Numbered from the stretch's first letter, positions 1-6,367 are shown. The stretch is 15,631 nt of DNA from an uncultured Sutterella sp. (GCA_900770335.1 CAAGKD010000066.1:1-15631), one strand, 5' to 3'. A program made the numbers and translations. The notes: a model not told the origin generated them from the letters alone.

Positions 1-626
1 CCGCGGGCTGGTCGCGCGACAGCCGCGACAACTCGCTCGCCCCGACGCGCGGCGTCTACCAGCGCTTCTCGGGCGAGTTCGGGCTCCCGGGCTTTGACAT
101 CCAGTACTACAAGGCCACCTACCAGTACCAGCACTACATTCCGCTCTCGCGCACCTGGACCCTCGCCTTCAACGGCCAGGTGGGCTGGGGCGACGTCTAC
201 GGCAACACCGACCAGTTCCCGTTCTTCAAGAACTTCTACGTGGGCGGCATCGGATCGGTGCGCGGCTTCGACTCGGGCACGCTCGGCCCGAAGGAGAACG
301 CCGCGGACGGCGACTCGGACAACCTGGGCGGCGACCGCATGATCACGGGCAACATCGAGCTCCTCGCGCCCCTGCCGGGCGGCGACAGGACGCTGCGCCT
401 CTTCGGCTTCCTCGACGCGGGCTACGCCTGGGGCTACGAGGGCGACGGCAATGGCCACTACAAGCACCAGCAGCTCGACTTCGCGGACCTGAGGTACTCC
501 ACGGGCTTCGGCGTGGCCTGGATCTCGCCCCTGGGGCCGCTCAAGTTCTCGATCGCCTTCCCGCTCAACGAGAAGGAGGGCGACAAGACGCAGCGCTTCC
601 AGTTCCAGATCGGCACGGGCTTCTGA
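1..626 (+). CDS. bamA: BamA, outer membrane protein assembly factor (3' end only)
   Basis: This is the C-terminal part of the Omp85 barrel protein that folds and inserts other outer-membrane proteins. The gene enters from the left edge, with codons in phase from position 3, and ends at TGA 624-626. About 207 residues are visible. They begin AGWSRDSRDN, matching the family's GWSRDxR strand. They contain the loop-6 signature SVRGF followed by GTLGP at about 249-291, then the LGG and IELLAPLP strand, FLDAGYAW, the ISPLGPLKFS strand, and the terminal QFQIGTGF. The final Phe is the usual end of a BAM substrate. BamA is preferred over TamA because of the GGIGSVRGF context and the TQRFQFQIGT ending. 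The POTRA domains are outside the window. A terminator follows directly, so the usual skp-lpxD-fabZ genes are not attached downstream here. Confidence 0.93.
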   Translation, partial: AGWSRDSRDNSLAPTRGVYQRFSGEFGLPGFDIQYYKATYQYQHYIPLSRTWTLAFNGQVGWGDVYGNTDQFPFFKNFYVGGIGSVRGFDSGTLGPKENAADGDSDNLGGDRMITGNIELLAPLPGGDRTLRLFGFLDAGYAWGYEGDGNGHYKHQQLDFADLRYSTGFGVAWISPLGPLKFSIAFPLNEKEGDKTQRFQFQIGTGF

Positions 627-683
627 CGCCCAGCCGATCGGACTCCCCCGAAGGGCGGCCTGGCGCCGCTCCGGGGAGCCTGG

Positions 684-729
684 GCCGCGCAGGACGGTTT
701 CTCCCGTTCGCGCGGCTCTTTCTTTTTTC
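684..729 (+). terminator. Rho-independent terminator after bamA
   Basis: The perfect 7-base arms GCCGCGC (684-690) and GCGCGGC (710-716) enclose a second complementary segment (GGACGG with CCGTTC) around a TTTCTC loop. The tail TCTTTCTTTTTTC follows. The structure lies about 60 bases after the bamA stop and ends the bamA transcript before the symporter gene. Confidence 0.8.
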
Positions 730-861
730 GGATCTTTCAAGCGCTTGTGCGGCGCCCTGCGTCCGGGCTCGGGTAAAATCCGCCTTTCGTCTCAAACTCA
801 GCCTCAACATCTGCCTCAATCACGGGCCGATTTCGCGGCCCAGCCTCAGGAGTACGGAGAA

Positions 862-2292
862 GTGGAGCTTCTCAACACGATCGTCTCGTCCGTCAACAAC
901 GTCCTCTGGTCCTACGTCCTCATCGTCCTGCTCGTGGGGTGCGGACTCTGGTTCACCTTCCGCACCAGCTGCGTGCAGCTCGCGCACCTGGGGGAGATGC
1001 TCCGCCTCGTTTCAGAGGGGGCCTCCGACAAGCCCCGCCACGGGCACATCTCGACCTTCCAGGCCTTCTGCGTCTCGACGGCCTCGCGCGTGGGCGTGGG
1101 CAACATCGCGGGCATCGCGATCGCCGTGGCCGTGGGCGGCCCGGGCGCGGTCTTCTGGATGTGGGTGATCGCGATCATCGGCGCCGCGACGGGGTTCGTC
1201 GAGTCCACGCTCGCGCAGATCTACAAGGCGCCGCGAAAGGGCGGCGGCTTCGTCGGTGGGCCGGCCTACTACATCGGCAACGTCCTCGGGTCGCCCTTCT
1301 GCGCGTCGCTCTTCGCGGTGCTCCTCGCCGTCACCTACGGCCTCATCTTCAACTCCGTGCAGTCGAACACCATCGCGCTCTCGCTCAAGACCTCCGCGGG
1401 GCTCGATCCCCTGACGACGGGCGTGGGCCTCGCGGTCCTCACGGGCCTCGTGATCTTCGGCGGCCTCACGCGCATCGCCCGCGTCGTCGGCATGCTCGTC
1501 CCCCTGATGGCGGGCTCCTACCTCCTTCTCGCCCTCGTCGTGACGGTGATGAACATCTCGCGCGTGCCGGAGGTTCTCGAGCTCATCCTGAGGAGCGCCT
1601 TCGACTTCAATGCCGGCATGGGCGCGACCTTCGGCCTTGCGGTTCTCACGGGTGTCAAGCGCGGGCTCTTCTCCAACGAGGCCGGCATGGGGTCGGTGCC
1701 GAACGCCGCGGCCACGGCCGACGCCACGCACCCTGTCAAGCAGGGCCTCGTGCAGGCGCTCGGCGTCTTCGTCGACACGCTGATGGTCTGCACGGCCTCG
1801 GCGATGATCGTCCTCCTTTCGAGCGACTGGAGCACGGCGGGCCTCACGGGCATCGAGCTCGCGCAGCATGCCCTCGCCGGCGAGCTCGGCGGCTGGACGA
1901 ACGTCTTCATGACCGTGATGATCCTCTTCTTCGCCTTCAGCTCGATCATCGGCAACTACTTCTACGGCGAGGTGAACATGGACTTCATCTGCCGCCACCC
2001 GTCGGCCGTCTGGGTCTACCGGGCCCTCGTCGTCGGCATGGTGCTCTTCGGCGCCGTGGCGAGCCTCAATCTCGTCTGGGACCTCGCGGACCTCTTCATG
2101 GCGCTCATGGCCATGGTGAACCTCGTCGCGATCATGCTCCTCGGCCGCATCGCCTTCATCGCGCAGAAGGACTACTTCCGCCAGAAGGCCGCGGGCGTCG
2201 CCGAGCCCGAGTTCGATCCGTCGATCCTGCCGAGCCGCCGCGGCGTGCTCGCCTGGCCGAGAAGGCGCATGGAGGAGCTCGGGATCGAGTGA
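862..2292 (+). CDS. Sodium:alanine/glycine symporter, AGCS family
   Basis: A cytoplasmic-membrane secondary transporter that takes up a small neutral amino acid (alanine or glycine by family) with Na+. The protein has 476 residues, which is normal for the family. It is strongly hydrophobic throughout, with about ten membrane segments. The family signature is plain: STFQAFCVSTASRVGVGNIA at residues 64-83, directly followed by GGPGAVFWMW at 92-101. KRGLFSNEAGMGSVPNAAAT lies further on and is also typical of AGCS proteins. I chose the GTG at 862 because AGGAG (848-852) stands 9 bases before it and the protein then begins VELLNTIVSSVNN like its relatives. An in-frame TTG at 745 would add an unconserved 39-residue leader. 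The gene sits alone between the bamA terminator and the FKBP gene. Exact substrate cannot be read from sequence. Confidence 0.92.
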   Translation: MELLNTIVSSVNNVLWSYVLIVLLVGCGLWFTFRTSCVQLAHLGEMLRLVSEGASDKPRHGHISTFQAFCVSTASRVGVGNIAGIAIAVAVGGPGAVFWMWVIAIIGAATGFVESTLAQIYKAPRKGGGFVGGPAYYIGNVLGSPFCASLFAVLLAVTYGLIFNSVQSNTIALSLKTSAGLDPLTTGVGLAVLTGLVIFGGLTRIARVVGMLVPLMAGSYLLLALVVTVMNISRVPEVLELILRSAFDFNAGMGATFGLAVLTGVKRGLFSNEAGMGSVPNAAATADATHPVKQGLVQALGVFVDTLMVCTASAMIVLLSSDWSTAGLTGIELAQHALAGELGGWTNVFMTVMILFFAFSSIIGNYFYGEVNMDFICRHPSAVWVYRALVVGMVLFGAVASLNLVWDLADLFMALMAMVNLVAIMLLGRIAFIAQKDYFRQKAAGVAEPEFDPSILPSRRGVLAWPRRRMEELGIE

Positions 2293-2373
2293 CTTTCCGG
2301 ACCGGCATATTCTCTTCCCACCCATTTTCCCTGATCAATCCCGATCAGCAGCGTCCGCTGCGGGCCTTCCAGA

Positions 2374-2394
2374 CCTTCCGGACCTCCCGGAAGG
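2374..2394 (+). other. Perfect hairpin between the symporter and FKBP genes
   Basis: CCTTCCGG (2374-2381) and CCGGAAGG (2387-2394) form an 8-bp stem with loop ACCTC. No T-run follows, so it is a poor intrinsic terminator. It lies 40 bases before the FKBP start codon and may instead shape or protect the messenger leader. The role is not shown. Confidence 0.45.
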
Positions 2395-2434
2395 GGGCCG
2401 CCCCGGGGACGCCGAACATAAACGGAGCATCACG

Positions 2435-3100
2435 ATGAGCGAACTTCAGATCAACGACGCCGCCGCGGGCGAAGGCCCCGCCGTCAAGCCGGGCGACCGC
2501 GTGCGCGTGCACTACACGGGCCGCCTCACGGACGGAAAGGTCTTCGACTCGAGCGTCACGCGCGGGCAGCCCTTCGAATTCAACGTCGGCGCGGGCGAAG
2601 TGATCCGCGGCTGGGACGAGGGGCTCGTCGGCATGCGAAAGGGCGGCAGGCGCACGCTCACGATTCCGCCCGAGATGGGTTACGGCGAGCGCGGCGTCGG
2701 CCCGATCCCCGGCAACGCCACGCTCGTCTTTGACATCGAGCTCCTTGACATCGTCGAGGTTCCGCCCGAGGGCGACCTCGAGGTCGAGGAGGTGCTCGCG
2801 GGCGAGGGCCCCGAGGCCGAGGGCGGCAAGATCGTGCGCGTGCACTACATCGGCCGCCTCACGGACGGCAAGGTCTTCGACGAGAGCTTCTCGCGCGGCG
2901 AGCCCATCGAGTTCCCGCTCGGCGCCGGCATGGTGATCCCGGGCTGGGAGATGGGCATCAGCGGCATGAAGAAGGGCGGCAAGCGCCGCCTCACGATTCC
3001 GTACAACCTCGCCTACGGCGCCCAGGGCTACCCCGGCGTGATTCCTCCCTACGCGACGCTCGTCTTTGACGTCGAGCTCGTCGACGTGAAGGACCGCTGA
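2435..3100 (+). CDS. Tandem-domain FKBP-type peptidyl-prolyl isomerase
   Basis: A predicted protein-folding enzyme that isomerises X-Pro bonds. There is no signal peptide or membrane segment, so it should be cytoplasmic. The 221 residues form two complete FKBP domains, about 14-107 and 121-218. Both keep the ligand pocket known from FKBP12. Domain 1 has Y27, F37, D38, F47, V56, I57, W60, Y83 and F99. Domain 2 has Y138, F148, D149, F160, V167, I168, W171, Y194 and F211. Neither carries the SlyD-type insert. ATG 2435 is supported by GGAG at 2424-2427 with a 7-base gap. Most bacterial FKBPs of this type have one domain of about 110 residues, so this is probably an internal duplication. The DNA of the two halves is still alike (see the repeat entry). 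The gene has its own terminators downstream. Its client proteins are unknown. Confidence 0.93.
   Translation: MSELQINDAAAGEGPAVKPGDRVRVHYTGRLTDGKVFDSSVTRGQPFEFNVGAGEVIRGWDEGLVGMRKGGRRTLTIPPEMGYGERGVGPIPGNATLVFDIELLDIVEVPPEGDLEVEEVLAGEGPEAEGGKIVRVHYIGRLTDGKVFDESFSRGEPIEFPLGAGMVIPGWEMGISGMKKGGKRRLTIPYNLAYGAQGYPGVIPPYATLVFDVELVDVKDR
2501..2547 (+). repeat. Intragenic direct repeat, copy 1 (FKBP domain 1)
   Basis: These 47 bases match 2834-2880 at 44 of 47 positions by my count. They encode the strand VRVHYTGRLTDGKVF in domain 1 and VRVHYIGRLTDGKVF in domain 2. This is the most similar stretch of the two FKBP halves and fits a duplication or later gene conversion within the gene. Confidence 0.8.
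2834..2880 (+). repeat. Intragenic direct repeat, copy 2 (FKBP domain 2)
   Basis: Second copy of the 47-base segment at 2501-2547, differing at three positions and 333 bases further on. The spacing equals 111 codons, the size of one FKBP domain, so the repeat unit is the domain itself. Confidence 0.8.
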
Positions 3101-3154
3101 CCGCTCTGACGGGGTGCTGCAGCCCGTCCCGGCCTGCAGCCGGCTTGTCCGGAT

Positions 3155-3191
3155 GAAGGCCCGGCGCCTGGAAGCGGGCGGCCGGGCCTTC
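3155..3191 (+). other. Long perfect hairpin after the FKBP gene
   Basis: GAAGGCCCGGC (3155-3165) and GCCGGGCCTTC (3181-3191) pair over 11 bp with a 15-base loop. No T-run follows, so it may protect the 3' end or assist termination at the hairpin 25 bases further on. It starts 55 bases after the FKBP stop codon. Confidence 0.5.
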
Positions 3192-3215
3192 GCATGTCCG
3201 CAGAGCGTCCCGGGG

Positions 3216-3235
3216 GCGATTCTGCAATCGCTTTT
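3216..3235 (+). terminator. Intrinsic terminator of the FKBP transcript
   Basis: GCGATT (3216-3221), loop CTGC, AATCGC (3226-3231), then TTTT. It is a compact stem with a short U-tract, placed 115 bases after the FKBP stop codon. Just beyond it, CCGCGA (3256-3261) and TCGCGG (3267-3272) form another small hairpin. Confidence 0.6.
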
Positions 3236-3300
3236 ACCGCGGTTCCGCGGACTTTCCGCGAGCTTTTCGCGGTCATTCTGCGGCCTTCCGGGCGGGCGCA

Positions 3301-3372
3301 TCGGGAGAGAGGGACAACCCTCGGGGGCCTCCCGACGCCTCTCCCATTTGGGAGAGGCGCTTCATTTTGTTT
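3301..3372 (+). terminator. Second, strong intrinsic terminator before the octaheme cytochrome gene
   Basis: CGCCTCTCCC (3336-3345), loop ATTT, GGGAGAGGCG (3350-3359) is a perfect 10-bp stem, followed by CTTCATTTTGTTT. A weaker stem precedes it, TCGGGAG (3301-3307) with CTCCCGA (3329-3335), and the two share the sequence GGGAG/CTCCC, so they could pair alternatively. The strong hairpin insulates the cytochrome gene from read-through and places its promoter after 3372. Confidence 0.75.
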
Positions 3373-3456
3373 ACGGCTCAACGCTTGCGGCAGTAGGGAA
3401 AAGAGTCTTGTGAGAGTCGTTCTCAACGGCGCCTTCTCCTCTCCCATCGGAGCTGT

Positions 3457-3484
3457 TTAAGTGCGACTTAAGGAAAAATAGACT
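3457..3484 (+). promoter_or_regulatory. Candidate promoter and palindromic operator of the octaheme cytochrome gene
   Basis: TTAAGT-GCG-ACTTAA (3457-3471) is a perfect 15-base palindrome in an AT-rich patch. Its left arm could serve as a weak -35 box, with TAGACT (3479-3484) 16 bases on as a -10. The match to sigma-70 consensus is modest. The palindrome is not an FNR box (TTGAT-N4-ATCAA). A second imperfect symmetry, TGAGA-GTCGT-TCTCA, lies at 3411-3425. Regulation by a dimeric repressor or activator is inferred only from symmetry and position, 97 bases upstream of the start codon. Confidence 0.35.
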
Positions 3485-3504
3485 AGCAGTGATGAAAAAG
3501 AAAC

Positions 3505-3520
3505 GCCCGGCGCCCCGGGC
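3505..3520 (+). other. Leader hairpin upstream of the octaheme cytochrome gene
   Basis: GCCCGG (3505-3510), loop CGCC, CCGGGC (3515-3520) forms a G+C-only stem in the leader between the candidate promoter and the start codon. AAGAGGAG occurs twice after it, at 3533-3540 and 3566-3573. Only the second copy is correctly spaced for the start at 3582. I see no known riboswitch. Confidence 0.35.
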
Positions 3521-3581
3521 CCGCGGCTTCCCAAGAGGAGGACCGCAGGGCCTCAGACCGGGTCAAAGAGGAGTCCCCGCC

Positions 3582-5228
3582 ATGAACACACGTCACGCCC
3601 TCACGGCCCTCGCCGCCCTGATGCTCTCCGCCGGCTTCGCGACCCATGCCGCCGCGGCCGATCTCTCGACCTGCACGAGCTGCCACTCGAACATCACCGA
3701 GACCCACGCCGGCTCGAAGCACAAGGACGTCGCCTGCACGAGCTGCCACGCCGGCCTTGACCAGCACCTCAAGAACCCCAAGGCCCGCCCCGCGGTCAGC
3801 ATGGATCCCAAGACCTGCGGCGCCTGCCACCAGCCGCAGTACACGACGCTCTTCAAGGACGAGGGCCGCGCCCCGCGCCAGTCCAAGAAGGCCGCGACCG
3901 GTCCGGCGCCTGATCCGTTCTTCGACCGCGCGCTCGGCGCCCACGGCTTCACAAAGGAGCACGACATCACGCGCGCCCACACCTGGATGGCGATCGACCA
4001 GTTCATCGTCGACCGCGCCTTCGGCGGGCGGTTCGAGCCCAAGGACGGGTGGCTCTACGCCACGCTCGAGGGCGGCAAGTCCTACAAGGTCTGGGACGTC
4101 CTCAAGGACAACTACCCCGACAACAACCAGCACAAGGCCTTCAAGCCCGGCACGGCCGCGGCGGGCAACGCCGTCTGCTGGAGCTGCAAGTCGACGGACC
4201 TCATCCTCGACTGGGCCTACCTCGGCGACAAGGTCGAGGGCGCGACCTTCAACCGCGCGTCGAACCCGGTTGACGTCGTCCGCAAGGTCAACCACGGGAT
4301 CAACTGCAACTTCTGCCACGACCCGCACACCGCGCAGCCGCGCATCGTGCGCGACGCCCTCATCGACGCCGTGACGCGCGACAACGGCGACGTCCCGAAC
4401 GTCTGGACGTCCGTCGCGGCGCATCCGACGAAGGTCGACGTCAAGGACTTCGGCATGCGCGGCTTCACGCGCAAGGTGGGCTACCTCGGCCGCGCCGACG
4501 CGAACCTCATGTGCGCGCAGTGCCACGTCGAGTACGTCTGCAATCCGGGCTTCAACGCGAAGACCGGCGAGAAGGTGGGCTTTGACAACCGCTGGACGAA
4601 CCTCTTCCCGTTCGTCAACGCCGACCAGATCGAGGAGTACTACGAGAAGGTTCCGTTCCGCGACTTCAAGCACAACGTCACCGGCGCCTCGCTCGTGAAG
4701 ATGCAGCATCCGGACACGGAGACCTTCCTCGGCTCCGTCCACGACAAGGCGGGCGCGGACTGCGCGAGCTGCCACATGCCCAAGGTCAAGGACGAGAAGA
4801 CCGGCAAGACCTACACGATCCACTGGGCCACGTCGCCGCGCCACTACATGAAGGAGGCGTGCCTCACCTGCCACAAGGACAAGACCGAGGCGCAGATGGG
4901 CAAGGCCATCGACGCGATGAAGGGCCACTATGAGGGGAAGCTCCGCGAGACCGAAGCGCGCATGGACCAGATGTTCGACGCGTTTGACATCGCCATCGCC
5001 GCCGGCGTCGACAAGAAGACGCTCGACGAGGCGAGGAAGCTCCACGCCACGGCTCACCTCAACTGGGAGTACTGGACGGCTTCGAACGGCTCGTACTTCC
5101 ACAATCCCGAGATGGCCACGCGCAGCCTCGCCAAGGCCTCGAAGGCCGCCATGGACGCCGCGGCCCTCCTGAGGAAGGCCGCCGCCGAGAAGGGCGCTGC
5201 GGTCGCCGTCAAGGCCGCCGCGAAGTGA
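3582..5228 (+). CDS. Octaheme cytochrome c nitrite reductase (ONR/TvNiR-like)
   Basis: A predicted periplasmic enzyme reducing nitrite to ammonia with six electrons. The 548-residue precursor starts at ATG 3582, with AGAGGAG (3567-3573) 8 bases upstream. A signal peptide ends near AHAAAA|DLS (about residue 26). Eight haem sites are visible: CTSCH 31, CTSCH 52, CGACH 79, CWSCK 199, CNFCH 242, CAQCH 311, CASCH 394 and CLTCH 427. The lysine-ligated CXXCK marks the catalytic haem and is the fourth, as in ONR; pentahaem NrfA has it first. Expected active-site residues are present: R131 (ITRAH), Y318 (HVEY), and K373-x-Q375-H376 (KMQHP), where Lys and Gln match the NrfA calcium site. C320 sits two residues after Y318. 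The distal-ligand region NGSYFHNPE lies at 502-510. The C-terminus is Ala/Lys-rich. No NrfH, NrfB or other electron donor is encoded nearby. General annotation would probably say NrfA or c552. Confidence 0.9.
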   Translation: MNTRHALTALAALMLSAGFATHAAAADLSTCTSCHSNITETHAGSKHKDVACTSCHAGLDQHLKNPKARPAVSMDPKTCGACHQPQYTTLFKDEGRAPRQSKKAATGPAPDPFFDRALGAHGFTKEHDITRAHTWMAIDQFIVDRAFGGRFEPKDGWLYATLEGGKSYKVWDVLKDNYPDNNQHKAFKPGTAAAGNAVCWSCKSTDLILDWAYLGDKVEGATFNRASNPVDVVRKVNHGINCNFCHDPHTAQPRIVRDALIDAVTRDNGDVPNVWTSVAAHPTKVDVKDFGMRGFTRKVGYLGRADANLMCAQCHVEYVCNPGFNAKTGEKVGFDNRWTNLFPFVNADQIEEYYEKVPFRDFKHNVTGASLVKMQHPDTETFLGSVHDKAGADCASCHMPKVKDEKTGKTYTIHWATSPRHYMKEACLTCHKDKTEAQMGKAIDAMKGHYEGKLRETEARMDQMFDAFDIAIAAGVDKKTLDEARKLHATAHLNWEYWTASNGSYFHNPEMATRSLAKASKAAMDAAALLRKAAAEKGAAVAVKAAAK

Positions 5229-5253
5229 TCCGGCCGATCACGCCGTGAAGCCT

Positions 5254-5322
5254 GAAAGGCCTCCCCCAGGCGGAGGAGGCCCTTCAAAAAGAGGGGACGA
5301 CGCCCGCGGGCGCCGTCCCTTT
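5254..5322 (+). terminator. Double hairpin between the octaheme cytochrome and ccmI genes
   Basis: The first stem pairs GAAAGGCCTCC (5254-5264) with GGAGGCCCTTC (5275-5285) with one mismatch, followed by AAAAA. Its complement therefore has a T-run and it fits the - strand better. The second stem pairs GGGACG (5294-5299) with CGTCCC (5314-5319) around a self-complementary CGCCCGCGGGCG core, followed by TTT. This second hairpin probably ends or attenuates the cytochrome transcript 47 bases before ccmI. Confidence 0.6.
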
Positions 5323-5368
5323 CGCGTAGAGTACGCTTTCCTCCACGAAGACGAACCGACGAAGCCTC

Positions 5369-6313
5369 ATGTCCAATCCCTGGGTTCTTTACGCCATCTG
5401 CGCCCTGATGCTCCTCTGCGCCCTTGCGGCGGTCGTGCCGACGATTCTTCGCGCCGCAGGGCGCGACGAAACGGACGCCGACGACCGTCGCCGCGACGAC
5501 GCGGCCCGGGCCTGCGCCAACGAGGCGCTCGCCGCCGAAAAGCGCCGCCTCGACGAGGATCTGCGCGAGGGGCGGATCGACGCGGCCCTCTACGAATCGA
5601 TGCTCACGGACCTGAGGCGGCGCGTGCTCGAGGAGCAGGAGGCCTCGCTCAACGCCGAGGAGCTCGAGGTGCGCGCGAGCCGGCGGGCTGCCTCGGGGCG
5701 GCTTTCGATCACGCGCGGGCAGCTCGCCGCGATCGTCGTCTCCATGATCACCTTCGTCTCGGCGGGCAGCTACGCGTTCCTGGGGTCCCCGGAGCTTCTC
5801 GAGCTCTCCGAGGCGCAGCGCGTCCTTGAAGGCACGGCCCCGACCGAAGCGATCGAGCGGTATCTTGAGACCGCTCCGAAGGACGGCCGCGCCTGGGTGC
5901 TCCTCGCGCACCGCCGCATCGATGCGGGCGACTTCACGGGCGCCGCGCAGGCCTACCGCAACGGCCGCGCCTCGTCCGACAAGGTCGCGAGCGACCCCGA
6001 CGTCTCGCTCGAGTACGGCGCGGCGGTCTTCTCCGCCCGGCTCGAGGACATGTACGCCGACGCGAACGCCGCGCTCGCCGCGGCGCTCGCGGCCCGTCCC
6101 GGGGACGCGAAGGCCGAGCGACTCGCCCTCATGGGCGCGGTGGCCGTGGGCGAGTGGACGCGCGCGCGGGACATCCTGCGCGCGATGCTCTCGCGCATGG
6201 CGCCCGACAGCGCGGACTACGTGGACGCCGAGCAGACGCTGAGGATGCTCGAGGCGCGCGTCGCGCAGACGGAGCAGGAAAGCGCGCCGGCCGATCGGAC
6301 CGGCGCGAACTGA
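5369..6313 (+). CDS. ccmI: CcmI-like c-type cytochrome biogenesis protein (TPR)
   Basis: An inner-membrane chaperone of System I cytochrome c maturation that holds apocytochrome near its CXXCH site and hands it to the CcmF/CcmH haem lyase. The 314 residues have full CcmI architecture. A membrane helix lies at 5-28. A charged cytoplasmic helical loop covers about 34-108 and includes LDEDLREGRIDAALYESMLTDL-type spacing at 61-82. A second helix lies at 117-138. A periplasmic C-terminal part with TPR-like helices covers about 170-295 (GRAWVLLAHRRIDAGDFTGA). The start at ATG 5369 has only a weak GAAG upstream, and the hydrophobic segment begins directly, as expected. No other ccm gene is in the window. 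The neighbour is an enzyme with a CXXCK haem, so this may act like NrfG, the TPR partner of the dedicated NrfEFG lyase. That role is inference. Confidence 0.82.
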   Translation: MSNPWVLYAICALMLLCALAAVVPTILRAAGRDETDADDRRRDDAARACANEALAAEKRRLDEDLREGRIDAALYESMLTDLRRRVLEEQEASLNAEELEVRASRRAASGRLSITRGQLAAIVVSMITFVSAGSYAFLGSPELLELSEAQRVLEGTAPTEAIERYLETAPKDGRAWVLLAHRRIDAGDFTGAAQAYRNGRASSDKVASDPDVSLEYGAAVFSARLEDMYADANAALAAALAARPGDAKAERLALMGAVAVGEWTRARDILRAMLSRMAPDSADYVDAEQTLRMLEARVAQTEQESAPADRTGAN

Positions 6314-6349
6314 GCCTTGGACTGAATATTGAGTTGAATCCAGTCAGTC

Positions 6350-6367
6350 TCTCTTTCCTGAAAGAGA
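6350..6367. other. Short hairpin at the convergent junction
   Basis: TCTCTTTC (6350-6357) and GAAAGAGA (6360-6367) are perfect arms separated by CT. With a four-base loop it is a 7-bp stem. There is no clear T-run on either side, so termination of ccmI here is possible but weakly supported. Confidence 0.35.

Noticed and set aside
774..779. TAAAAT as a -10 box for the symporter gene
   Set aside because: No -35 hexamer at 16-18 bases upstream; TTGTGC at 745 is 23 bases away. It may be real but cannot be supported.
939..2438. Long + strand frame overlapping the sodium symporter in another phase
   Set aside because: Arg/His/Gly-rich nonsense protein; the symporter frame carries clear family signatures. 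The same holds for the minus frame at 1012-2325.
3367..3381. FNR-like sequence TTG-N9-CAA upstream of the octaheme cytochrome gene
   Set aside because: The half-sites are one base too far apart and lack the GAT/ATC cores, so it does not fit TTGAT-N4-ATCAA. It also overlaps the terminator tail.
3489..3581. Upstream in-frame starts for the octaheme cytochrome (GTG 3489 and ATG 3492)
   Set aside because: They would put about 30 Arg/Pro/Gly-rich residues before a normal signal peptide and have no good ribosome site, whereas 3582 has AGAGGAG at proper spacing.
3483..5102. Long open frame (539 codons) on the minus strand opposite the octaheme cytochrome
   Set aside because: It is rich in Arg, Val, Leu and Ala with no recognisable motif, as expected for the antisense of a G+C-rich gene. 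The + strand holds eight haem motifs.
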